The translations under genes and the position numbers were made by a program. A stretch of 56,044 nucleotides of DNA from Acidobacteriota bacterium (lineage in GTDB: Bacteria; Acidobacteriota; Vicinamibacteria; Vicinamibacterales; Fen-181). Shown here in pieces: positions 21,102 to 29,232 of this stretch; the first letter of the stretch is position 1; the number at the start of each line of letters is the position of its first letter. The stretch covers positions 1 to 56,044 of the forward strand of contig JADGOB010000009.1 of NCBI GenBank assembly GCA_017883185.1. Reading direction: 5' to 3'. The notes beneath the pieces are model-generated. The model was not told the origin of the DNA. It saw only the letters and a program-made list of their open reading frames with translations, and did not search any database.

Positions 21102-21161
21102 CGTAGGACCGCCGTCGGGGTCCAGGTTCCCCCACGGGCGACGCAGACCGTAGATGAACTG

Positions 21162-23903
21162 ATGCCTAAATCACTTGTCATCGTTGAATCGCCTGCCAAG
21201 GTGAAAACACTCTCTCGCTTCCTCGGCCCCAACTACCGGGTGGAGGCGAGCTTTGGTCACATCCGGGATCTTCCCGAGAGCGCCGACGAGGTGCCTGCCG
21301 AGATTCGCGACAAGCCCTGGGGCAACCTGGGAGTTGATACCGACGGCGACTTCAAGCCCTACTACGTCATCCCGGCGTCCAAACGCCGCCATGTCACCAC
21401 GTTGCGCGCGGCCATGAAGGACGCCTCCGAAGTGCTCCTGGCGACAGACCCCGACCGTGAAGGCGAATCGATCAGCCAGCATCTCAAGGAAGTTCTGAAG
21501 CCCAGGGTTCCCGTCCGGCGGGTCACGTTTCACGAAATCACCCGCGAGGCGGTCGAAGCGGCGGTGGCCGGCGCGCACGACCTCGACGAGAACCTCGTCA
21601 GGGCCCAGGAAAGCCGTCGAATTCTCGACCGGCTCTACGGGTACACCCTGTCCCCTGTGCTCTGGAAGAAAGTGCGGACCGGCTTGAGTGCCGGGCGTGT
21701 CCAGAGCGTGGCCGTCCGGCTCATCGTCGAGCGCGAGGAGGCCCGACGGGCGTTTCGCAGCAGTACCTACTGGGATATCGAGGCCCGCCTCTCGGCAGAA
21801 GGCCGGGAGTTCGGGGCGGTGCTGGCGCGCGTCGGCGACCAACGGGTGGCGACGGGCAGGGATTTCGACTCGACGACAGGGGCGCTGGCGACCAGGAGCG
21901 TTCGACATCTTGACGAGCGCACGGCGCGGCAGTTGGCGCAGGTGCTCGAGCAGCACCTTCCGTGGAAGGTGACGGCCGTGGACGAACGGCCGGGGACCGA
22001 GCGCCCGGCGCCTCCCTTCACCACGTCCACGCTCACGCAGGAGGCAAGCCGGAAGCTGGGTTTCTCCACGAGCCGGACGATGCGTCTCGCCCAACGGCTC
22101 AAGGACGGCGTCGAGCTGTCCGACGGGACGATCGAGGGCATCATCACGTATCACAGGACGGATTCGACGACGCTCAGCGACAAGGCGCTGCGCGAGTCGG
22201 GCCAGGCCATCCGCGAGATGTTCGGCGACGAGTACTACCAGGGGCCGCGGCGGTACCAGACGCAGGTCCGGAATGCCCAGGAAGCGCACGAAGCCATCCG
22301 GCCCACCGAGTTCACCTTGACGCCCCAGCGGCTGGCGGGGGTCCTCGACGCTGACGAACTGCGACTCTACGACCTCATCTGGAAGCGGACGATGGCGTCG
22401 CAGATGCCGGACGCGCGCGTCCTGAAAACCACCGTCGAGTTCACCGCCTCCGGGCCTGTGGGCGAGACGTGCGTGCTGACGGCTTCCGGCAAGGCCATAG
22501 AGTTCGCGGGCTACCGTCGGGCCTACGTCGAGGGCAGCGACGACCCGGACAGCGAGCTGGAAGCGCAGGACACGATCCTGCCGGCCTTCAAGCCAGGCGA
22601 CATCGTCGCGTCGCCCGGGCAGGCGGCCACCGGCGGGGCGAGGCCGAAGGCCGTCCTTGCGCGCGTCGAGCCGAAGAAGCACGAAACGACGCCGCCGGCG
22701 CGGTTCACGGAAGCATCGCTGATCAAGAAGCTCGAAGAAGAGGGAATTGGGCGGCCCTCCACCTACGAGCCGACGATCGAGACGATTCTGCGGCGCGGCT
22801 ACGTGTTCCGGCAGGGCAAGGCGCTCGTGCCGAGCTTCACGGCGTTCGCGGTCACGCGCCTGCTCCGCGACCACTTCGCGGACTTCGTGGACATCGGGTT
22901 CACCGCGGAGATGGAGAAGGACCTCGACGAGATCTCGAACGGCGAGCGTTCCTGGCTCGATTTCATCCGCGAGTTCTTCCGCGGCGACGGCAAGCACCAC
23001 CGGGGTCTCGAGGCGATGGCTCGGGACGGTGAGCAGCAGATCGACTACCCGGTGGTGGCCATCGGGGTGGACCCGGAGAGCGGCCAGGAGATCCGGGTAC
23101 GCATCGGGAAGTTCGGCCCGTTCCTCCAGGTCGGCGACGGGGGCGCGGGTAACACGGCGTCGCTGCCCGACGACCTCCCGCCGGCGGACCTGACCGTGGA
23201 GAAGGCAATGTCGCTGGTCCGGGCGAAGGCTGCCGGGCCGCGGGACCTTGGCATCGACCCGGCCACCGAGCGGCACGTGTACCTCGCGACCGGTCGCTTC
23301 GGCCCCTACGTGCAGCTTGGCGAGACACCGGAGAAACCGGCGAAACCGGCGAAGGGCACGAAGGTCGAGAAGCCCAAGCGGGCGTCGTTGCCGCGCGGCG
23401 TCACGGAAGCGGATGTCGATGTCGCGCTGGCGCTGCGCCTGCTCAGCCTGCCGCGCCGGCTCGGCAAGCACCCCGAGGACGGCCGGGATATCGTCGCCAG
23501 CGCGGGCCGCTTCGGACCGTACGTGAAGCACGGGGACGAGTTCCGGTCGCTCGACCCTGACGATGATGTGTACACGGTGAGTTTGGAGCGCGCGCTGGCC
23601 CTGTTTGCGGCGCCAAAGCAAACCAGGCGGCGCCAGTCGGCTACCAGAACGGTGCTGCGCGAGCTTGGCGTCCGCGAGGACACGGGTGTTGCGGTTACGT
23701 TGCTCGAGGGGCGATACGGGCCGTACGTGTCCGACGGGAAGACCAACGCGTCGCTGGCGAAGGGCGCCGACCCGGCGAACATCGGCCTGCGCGAGGCCAT
23801 CGACCTGCTCGAGGCTCGGGCGGCGGCGGGGCCGAAGAAGAAGGGTACGCGTCGCGTCGCGGCCGGCGGCCGGAAGCGCCGGCAGCCCGTTGGGGTGTCG
23901 TAA
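21162..23903 (+). CDS. topA: DNA topoisomerase I with zinc-free C-terminal repeats
   Basis: TopA (913 aa) relaxes negative supercoils through a 5'-phosphotyrosine. The TOPRIM domain is shown by VESPAKVKTL and TDPDREGES; SAGRVQSVAVRLIVERE is a gate motif; the catalytic tyrosine is Tyr330 in TYHRTDST (usually TYMRTDS). The C-terminal third lacks the four-cysteine zinc ribbons of E. coli TopA and instead has four copies of a G-(K/R)-(F/Y)-G-P-(F/Y) repeat, as in actinobacterial-type enzymes: IGKFGPFLQ, TGRFGPYVQ, AGRFGPYVK and EGRYGPYVS. It ends with a basic tail. trmFO starts 10 bp later. Confidence 0.96.
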   Translation: MPKSLVIVESPAKVKTLSRFLGPNYRVEASFGHIRDLPESADEVPAEIRDKPWGNLGVDTDGDFKPYYVIPASKRRHVTTLRAAMKDASEVLLATDPDREGESISQHLKEVLKPRVPVRRVTFHEITREAVEAAVAGAHDLDENLVRAQESRRILDRLYGYTLSPVLWKKVRTGLSAGRVQSVAVRLIVEREEARRAFRSSTYWDIEARLSAEGREFGAVLARVGDQRVATGRDFDSTTGALATRSVRHLDERTARQLAQVLEQHLPWKVTAVDERPGTERPAPPFTTSTLTQEASRKLGFSTSRTMRLAQRLKDGVELSDGTIEGIITYHRTDSTTLSDKALRESGQAIREMFGDEYYQGPRRYQTQVRNAQEAHEAIRPTEFTLTPQRLAGVLDADELRLYDLIWKRTMASQMPDARVLKTTVEFTASGPVGETCVLTASGKAIEFAGYRRAYVEGSDDPDSELEAQDTILPAFKPGDIVASPGQAATGGARPKAVLARVEPKKHETTPPARFTEASLIKKLEEEGIGRPSTYEPTIETILRRGYVFRQGKALVPSFTAFAVTRLLRDHFADFVDIGFTAEMEKDLDEISNGERSWLDFIREFFRGDGKHHRGLEAMARDGEQQIDYPVVAIGVDPESGQEIRVRIGKFGPFLQVGDGGAGNTASLPDDLPPADLTVEKAMSLVRAKAAGPRDLGIDPATERHVYLATGRFGPYVQLGETPEKPAKPAKGTKVEKPKRASLPRGVTEADVDVALALRLLSLPRRLGKHPEDGRDIVASAGRFGPYVKHGDEFRSLDPDDDVYTVSLERALALFAAPKQTRRRQSATRTVLRELGVREDTGVAVTLLEGRYGPYVSDGKTNASLAKGADPANIGLREAIDLLEARAAAGPKKKGTRRVAAGGRKRRQPVGVS

Positions 23904-23913
23904 GCGCAGCGCC

Positions 23914-25314
23914 ATGATCCACATCCTGGGCGGCGGCCTGGCTGGGTCAGAGGCCGCGTGGCAGGCGGCCTCGCGTGGCCGGCAGGTGGTGGTCCACGAG
24001 ATGAGGCCGGTGCGTTCCACCGAGGTCCACCGCACCGACTGCCTCGCGGAACTGGTCTGCAGCAATTCCTTCCGAAGCGACAAGCTCGATAACGCCGTCG
24101 GCCTCCTGAAGGAGGAGATGCGGCGCCTTGGCTCGCTGGTCATGCGCGTGGCCGACGAGGTGCGCGTGCCGGCGGGCGCCGCGCTCGCCGTGGACCGGGA
24201 GCGGTTCGCCGAAGGGGTCACGCGGGAAATCGTGTCGCACCCTGGCATCACCGTTGTGCGGGAGGAACTGACCGACGTGCCGGACCCCGCCGTCGCGGGA
24301 GGCCCGGTCATCATCGCGACCGGCCCGCTCACCTCGCCATCCCTGTCCGAGCGGATCGCCGCGCTCGTGGGCCACAGCCAGTTGTACTTCTACGACGCGG
24401 TGAGCCCGATCGTCCTCGCCGACTCCATCGACAGATCGCGCGTCTTCCGGGCGTCACGATGGTCGAGGAGCTTGCGCGGCCCCGCGGCCCCCGAGCCCAC
24501 TGCGCCAGCGTGTGCCGTGGATGAGGGGGAGGGGGACTACCTCAACTGCCCATTCACGGCGCAGGAGTACGAGGCGTTCTACCAGGCCCTGATCACGGCA
24601 GAGCGTGCGACTGTGCACGACGTCGAGAAGGAGAACTTCTTCGAGGGGTGCCTGCCGATCGAGGTCATGGCGCACCGCGGCGTTGACACGCTGCGTTTCG
24701 GGCCGATGAAGCCCGTCGGGTTGATCGAGCCGCGCACCGGACGCCAGGCGTACGCGATCGTGCAGTTGCGCCAGGACAACCTGGCCGCCGACCATTTCAG
24801 CCTGGTGGGGTTCCAGACGCAGCTGAAGTGGGGAGAGCAGGCGCGCGTGTTCCGGCTGATTCCGGGGCTCGAGCACGCCGAGTTCGTCCGCTTCGGCCTG
24901 GTGCATCGCAACACGTACATCAATGGGCCGACCGTGCTGGCCGAGACGTGGCAGGTCCGATCGCGCCCGGACCTGTTCTTCGCGGGACAGATCTCGGGCG
25001 TTGAGGGCTACGTGGAGTCCGCGGCTTCGGGCCTGCTGGCGGGGATCAACGCCGCTGCCGTCGCGGACGGCCGCGCCCCGTCGGCGCCGCCGCGCACCAC
25101 GGCCATGGGCGCGCTGGCCTACTACGCGTCGCATGCCGACGCCAGGCACTACCAGCCGAGCAACATCACGTTCGGGATCATGGCGCCGCTCGAACAGGTC
25201 GACCGTCGCCTGCGCCGAGACCGGAAGGCGCGAAACGAGGCGATCTCGGCGAGGGCGCTTTCGGCGCTCAGACAATGGGTGGCCACTGACGCAAGCGCAC
25301 AGCGACAAGTGTGA
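23914..25314 (+). CDS. trmFO: methylenetetrahydrofolate-tRNA (uracil-5)-methyltransferase
   Basis: TrmFO (466 aa) methylates U54 in the T-loop of tRNA using folate and FAD. HILGGGLAGSEAAWQAA is the FAD-binding start, CSNSFRSDKLDNAVGLLKEE is family-specific, and FAGQISGVEGYVESAASGLL is the second flavin motif. An insert with GPAAPEPTAPACAVDEG (about residues 190-205) is longer than in many homologues. Its TGA overlaps the xerC GTG start (GTGA), so translation is coupled. Confidence 0.95.
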   Translation: MIHILGGGLAGSEAAWQAASRGRQVVVHEMRPVRSTEVHRTDCLAELVCSNSFRSDKLDNAVGLLKEEMRRLGSLVMRVADEVRVPAGAALAVDRERFAEGVTREIVSHPGITVVREELTDVPDPAVAGGPVIIATGPLTSPSLSERIAALVGHSQLYFYDAVSPIVLADSIDRSRVFRASRWSRSLRGPAAPEPTAPACAVDEGEGDYLNCPFTAQEYEAFYQALITAERATVHDVEKENFFEGCLPIEVMAHRGVDTLRFGPMKPVGLIEPRTGRQAYAIVQLRQDNLAADHFSLVGFQTQLKWGEQARVFRLIPGLEHAEFVRFGLVHRNTYINGPTVLAETWQVRSRPDLFFAGQISGVEGYVESAASGLLAGINAAAVADGRAPSAPPRTTAMGALAYYASHADARHYQPSNITFGIMAPLEQVDRRLRRDRKARNEAISARALSALRQWVATDASAQRQV

Positions 25315-26300
25315 AGGACCTCCTCCGCGCCTTCCTCGCGTTTCTGCGGCTGAACCGCAACGCCTCGACGCACACCGTCCGGGCGTACGAGGGAGACCTG
25401 TCGCAGTTCATTACCTATTTGGCGGGGCACTATCAGCGGCCGCGGCCGGAGCTGCAGCCATCCGACATCACCCGGCTGACGATCAGGGGGTTCCTGGCGG
25501 AGCTATTCCGGCAAGGCGAGTCGAGGGCGAGCGCCGCGCGCAAGCTGGCGGCCGTGCGTGCGTTCCTCCGGTACCTGAGGCGCGAGGGGTTGATCGAGTC
25601 GGATCCGGGGCTGCTCGTGGCCACGCCGAAACGTGAGCAGAAGATCCCGCTCCACCTCGAGGTGGACGAGATGACGCGGCTGCTCGAGACGCCTGATACG
25701 TCGGGACCGCTCGGGCGCCGCGACCGCGCGATCCTCGAGGTGCTCTACGCGTCGGGACTGCGCCTCGGCGAGCTGGTCGGCCTCGACCTCGAGGACATGA
25801 ACCTCGGAAGCCGGATGGTGCGGGTGATGGGGAAGGGACGCAAGGAGCGCCTTGTGCCCTTCAACCAGAGCGCGACCGCAGCCGTGCGCGCCTGGTTGCC
25901 CGACAGGGAGACGTTGAGGAGACAGGCCACAGCCGACAGCGGACAGCGGACAGCCGTCAGCAGGCAGCGGACAGCCACGAGCCGCCGCGCCGTCCCCAAT
26001 GACGAACCCCTCTTCCTGAACTACCGCGGCACGCGCCTGTCAGACCGACACGTCCACCGCCTCGTGCGACATTACGTGGCGGCCTGCAGCCTGCGCTTCG
26101 GCATCAGCCCCCACGCCATCCGCCACTCGTTCGCGACGCACCTGCTCGAAGCGGGCGCCGACCTGCGCGCGATCCAGGAACTGCTGGGACACGTGCGGCT
26201 GAGTACCACGCAGCGCTACACCCACCTCGACGCAACCCACTTGATGGACGTGTACCGCCGTGCGCATCCGCGCGCCGGCCTCGTCGCCGGGAAGAAGTAG
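25311..26300 (+). CDS. xerC: tyrosine recombinase XerC/XerD type, with an inserted linker
   Basis: A 329-residue chromosome-dimer-resolving recombinase; typical length is about 300. SAM-like N-terminal domain residues 1-100; catalytic residues Arg151 (ASGLRLGEL), Lys175 (GKGRKERLVP), His268 and Arg271 (HAIRHSFATHLLEAG), His294 (LLGHVRL) and Tyr303. Between the lysine strand and the His-Arg helix, residues about 201-229 are a lysine-free, R/T/S/Q-rich stretch (ATADSGQRTAVSRQRTATSR) encoded by imperfect GGACAGC repeats; homologues have a short loop there. The GTG start overlaps the trmFO stop. The gene follows the usual topA-trmFO-xerC order, but hslVU lies 12 kb further on. Confidence 0.92.
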   Translation: MKDLLRAFLAFLRLNRNASTHTVRAYEGDLSQFITYLAGHYQRPRPELQPSDITRLTIRGFLAELFRQGESRASAARKLAAVRAFLRYLRREGLIESDPGLLVATPKREQKIPLHLEVDEMTRLLETPDTSGPLGRRDRAILEVLYASGLRLGELVGLDLEDMNLGSRMVRVMGKGRKERLVPFNQSATAAVRAWLPDRETLRRQATADSGQRTAVSRQRTATSRRAVPNDEPLFLNYRGTRLSDRHVHRLVRHYVAACSLRFGISPHAIRHSFATHLLEAGADLRAIQELLGHVRLSTTQRYTHLDATHLMDVYRRAHPRAGLVAGKK

Positions 26301-26313
26301 CGAAGCTCCGCCT

Positions 26314-26383
26314 AAGACAGATTCCAAAGCGCACCGTAGAAACTTGCCTCACTTGTCACCACCCGGGCTTTGGAAAGTGTCTT
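26314..26383. repeat. 17-bp inverted repeat between xerC and the regulator
   Basis: Left arm 26314-26330 and right arm 26367-26383 match at 15 of 17 positions (AAGACAGATTCCAAAGC against the complement AAGACACTTTCCAAAGC) around a 36-nt centre. It sits between convergent xerC and the response-regulator gene, four bases from the latter's stop. It may be a bidirectional terminator or a tiny transposon-like relic. Confidence 0.6.
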
Positions 26384-26386
26384 GCG

Positions 26387-27784
26387 TCAGACCTGCTCGG
26401 CCACCTCTCGTCGTCCCTTGGGGAATTCGATCTTCAGCATCTTGATCTTGTAGTTGATCACGCGCGGGCTGATGGACAGCAGTTCCGCCGCATCCTTCTG
26501 CACCCAGTTCGACATCTTCAGCGCCTCGACGAGCGCGCGCCGCTCGATCTCTTCGAGGGGGATGCCGGCTGGGGGAATCCGCACGATCGACGGACCGTCC
26601 GAGTCCACCCCGGGCGTAATCGTCTCGCCCAGGCGCAGGTCGTCGAGGGTGATCAGGCTGCTCTCGGTGAGGAGGACCGCCCGCTCGATCGAGTTCTCGA
26701 GCTCCCTGATGTTGCCGGGCCAGTTGTACCGCAGCAGCAGCTTCAGCGCGTCCGGCCGGATGCCGTCCATCTTTCGCTTCAGCTCGGCCGAGAACCTCCG
26801 GACGAAGAACTCCGCGAGCGCAGGGATGTCGTCCTTCCGGTCTCGCAGCGGTGGCATGTCGATCGACACGACGTTGAGGCGGTAGTACAGGTCTTCGCGG
26901 AACTGGCCACTGGAGACCATCGTCGCGAGGTTCTTGTTGGTCGCCGCGATCAGACGAACGTCTACCTTCAACGTGCGGGTGCCGCCGAGGCGTTCGAACT
27001 CCTGTTCCTGGAGCACGCGCAGGATCTTCGCCTGCGTGTTCGCGCTCATGTCGCCCACTTCGTCGAGGAACAGGCTGCCGCCGTCGGCCTGCTCGAAGCG
27101 GCCGATCCGTTGCTTGTCGGCGCCGGTGAACGCGCCTCTCTCGTGGCCGAACAGCTCCGACTCGAGGAGGTTCTCCTGGAGCGCCGCGCAGTTGACGCGG
27201 ACGAAATTGCGGGACGCGCGCAGCGAGTTGTGATGGATGGCGCCGGCGATCAACTCCTTGCCCGTCCCCGTCTCGCCGCGAATCAGCACGGTCGTGTTGC
27301 TCTTGGCCACCTTGCGGACGACGGTCAGCACCTTGGCCAGCGCGCCGCTGCTGCCGATGATGCGGTCGAATTCGTAGATGTCGTTCTGGGTGTGGCGGAG
27401 GTAGTCGAGTTCGTGGCGCATCCGCCGCAGCTCGAGCGCCTTCTCGATCTTGACCTCCATCTCCTCGATCTCGAACGGCTTCTGCACGAAGTCGAACGCG
27501 CCGCTCTTCATCGCCTCGACGGCCGTCGTGACCGAGCCGAAGGCGGTCATCAGGATGACGGCGGTTGACGGGTGGAGCGCCTTCGCCGTGCGCAGCACCT
27601 CGAGGCCGTCGCTGCCGCCCATCTTCAGGTCGCTCAGCACGACGTCGAAGAAACCGTCGTGCAGCCGGGCGATCGCGGCATTGCCGTTCGGCGCCTCTTC
27701 CGTGTCGTGGCCCGCCTCGGTCAGTGCCCGCGCCAGCCCGCGGCGCAGCGCGTCGTGGTCGTCAGCAATCAGTATTCGCCCCAT
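26387..27784 (-). CDS. sigma-54-dependent response regulator (NtrC family)
   Basis: A 465-residue regulator. The receiver domain (residues 1-120) has ADDHD, the phospho-acceptor in LSDLKMGGSDG, a T in LMTAFG and a K in FVQKPF. The AAA+ domain (about 145-385) has GETGTGKELIA (Walker A), ERGAFTGAD (the GAFTGA loop that contacts sigma-54) and LFLDEVGDM (Walker B). The Fis-type DNA-binding end is WVQKDAAELLSISPRVINYKI. It is coupled to the sensor kinase just upstream. The promoter of the operon looks sigma-70-like, so this pair is not itself sigma-54-dependent. No target is visible nearby. Confidence 0.95.
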   Translation of the reverse strand: MGRILIADDHDALRRGLARALTEAGHDTEEAPNGNAAIARLHDGFFDVVLSDLKMGGSDGLEVLRTAKALHPSTAVILMTAFGSVTTAVEAMKSGAFDFVQKPFEIEEMEVKIEKALELRRMRHELDYLRHTQNDIYEFDRIIGSSGALAKVLTVVRKVAKSNTTVLIRGETGTGKELIAGAIHHNSLRASRNFVRVNCAALQENLLESELFGHERGAFTGADKQRIGRFEQADGGSLFLDEVGDMSANTQAKILRVLQEQEFERLGGTRTLKVDVRLIAATNKNLATMVSSGQFREDLYYRLNVVSIDMPPLRDRKDDIPALAEFFVRRFSAELKRKMDGIRPDALKLLLRYNWPGNIRELENSIERAVLLTESSLITLDDLRLGETITPGVDSDGPSIVRIPPAGIPLEEIERRALVEALKMSNWVQKDAAELLSISPRVINYKIKMLKIEFPKGRREVAEQV

Positions 27785-27796
27785 ACCTGTCCGCCT

Positions 27797-29011
27797 CTAC
27801 TGCAGCCAGTCCTCGCCCGCGTTCATCGGCAGGGTGACGCGGAATCGCGTGCCCTGGCCGAGCGCGGTCGTCAAGTCGATGTGACCGTCGTGCGCGTCAA
27901 CGATTTTCCGCACGATCGCCAGGCCGAGCCCCGACCCCTGCGGCTTGGTGGTGTAGAACGGGTTGAAGATGCGCTCGGCGATCTCCGGCGTCAGTCCAGG
28001 CCCGTCGTCCACCACGTCCACGACGAGCGTGGCGGCCGGGTCTCGTCCCCCGGGCATCGCCGCCGGTTCCTGGTACTCGACGCCCTGCGCCGCGGTGATC
28101 GCGATCGTGCCTTTTCCGTCCAGCGCCTCGAGCCCGTTGATCACCAGGTTGGCGAACAACTGGCACAGCTGGTAGTGATCGGCCTGGAACAGCGGCAACT
28201 GCTCCTGGATGTTCATCGTGACGTTGACGCCGCCACGGTTCACCTTCCGCTCGGCCATCGTCACCGCGTCGTGCAGCACCTGCGCGATCGACGTCCGCTC
28301 CACCTGCAGCCGGATCGGCCGTACGAACTCGAGCACCTCGAGGACGATCGCGTTGGCGATCTTCACCTCGCTGATGATGTCGTTCAGCAGCGACTGCGCA
28401 TCGGGCACGTCCGGGATCCGGCGGCGGAGCAGCCCGGCCATCACTTCGATGCCGGCCAGCGGGTTCTTCACCTCGTGCGCGATGGCTGCGGCCATCTCGC
28501 CGAGCGCAGCCAGCCGGTCGCGCAGGCGCTCGCGTTCCTCCATCTGCTCGACGAGCGTCAGATCCTTGAAGAAAACGGCGGCGCCTTCAGGCTGCCCCTT
28601 GTCGTCGAGGATGCGCGAGAGCGTGTAGCCGATCACCTTGCCCGACGGCTTCAGCCGCAACTCGGCGCGGTTCGGCAGGTGGGCGAGATCGAAGGCGGCC
28701 GACAGGATTCGGACGATGTCCGGCTGGCTCGACAGCACGTCGGACAGTTCGCGCCCGAGGTCGTCTGGACGCGGGGCGATGTCGAGGATGCGGTAGGCCA
28801 CCTCGTTCATCGCGGCCATGCGTCCGTCGCGCGTGACGGCAAGCACGCCATTCCGCATGCCGAGCACGAGCTGCCGGAAGAATCGATCGCTGACCGAGGT
28901 GAACGGTTGGCTCGCCTCGCCTGCGGCAGCGGCGGCAGGCGGGTTGACGGCGGGCCTCCGGGAGCGGCCGGACGAGGCGGCGGGCGAACGCCTTTTGGGA
29001 CGGTCCGTCAT
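27797..29011 (-). CDS. PAS-domain sensor histidine kinase
   Basis: A 404-residue kinase with no transmembrane helix, so cytosolic, like NtrB. A disordered N-terminus (residues 1-40) precedes a PAS fold (VLGMRNGVLAVTRDGRMAAM, NEVAYRILD). The phospho-acceptor His is in AIAHEVKNPLAGIEV. ATPase motifs are NLVINGLEAL (N box), VVDDGPGLTPE (G1) and GSGLGLAIVRK (G2). ATG 29011 was chosen with an AAAGGAA site about 10 bp upstream; earlier start codons are not protein-like. It feeds the NtrC-type regulator 12 bp downstream. Confidence 0.93.
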   Translation of the reverse strand: MTDRPKRRSPAASSGRSRRPAVNPPAAAAAGEASQPFTSVSDRFFRQLVLGMRNGVLAVTRDGRMAAMNEVAYRILDIAPRPDDLGRELSDVLSSQPDIVRILSAAFDLAHLPNRAELRLKPSGKVIGYTLSRILDDKGQPEGAAVFFKDLTLVEQMEERERLRDRLAALGEMAAAIAHEVKNPLAGIEVMAGLLRRRIPDVPDAQSLLNDIISEVKIANAIVLEVLEFVRPIRLQVERTSIAQVLHDAVTMAERKVNRGGVNVTMNIQEQLPLFQADHYQLCQLFANLVINGLEALDGKGTIAITAAQGVEYQEPAAMPGGRDPAATLVVDVVDDGPGLTPEIAERIFNPFYTTKPQGSGLGLAIVRKIVDAHDGHIDLTTALGQGTRFRVTLPMNAGEDWLQ

Positions 29012-29060
29012 GATGTCGGCAAGTTCCTTTTGACCGAGTGGCGGGGCCAGCGATTTCAAT

Positions 29061-29089
29061 AGTGTAACTGTCGATCGGCTGGCTGCCAA
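29061..29089 (-). promoter_or_regulatory. promoter of the kinase-regulator operon
   Basis: On the minus strand, TTGGCA (complement of 29084-29089) and TACACT (complement of 29061-29066) are 17 bp apart. Transcription would start about 43 bp before the kinase ATG at 29011. This is the best sigma-70 pair in the region. Confidence 0.6.
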
Positions 29090-29097
29090 GCTGTTTT

Positions 29098-29117
29098 GGC
29101 TCATGAGAAGATGAGCC
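29098..29117. repeat. perfect 7-bp hairpin upstream of the kinase promoter
   Basis: GGCTCAT (29098-29104), loop GAGAAG, ATGAGCC (29111-29117). It lies 9 bp upstream of the kinase -35 box and downstream of the ABC-F gene, so it could be an operator, or part of a terminator for the ABC-F transcript. Confidence 0.45.
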
Positions 29118-29232
29118 GAGGCAAAGGACGTGCCCGCGATCGCCAGTGCGGATAGGCGTGGAAAACACTGAAAAACAGAGGACTTGACAGCTTTCGTTGT
29201 GGGGAGGGAGTGACGATTCTGTAAGTGGACGA

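Noticed and set aside
21171-24332. Very long minus-strand open frame (over 1000 codons) opposite topA and trmFO
   Set aside because: It is the shadow of codon bias in high-GC genes; its sequence is arginine- and proline-rich without any recognisable motif, and topA and trmFO account for the plus strand.
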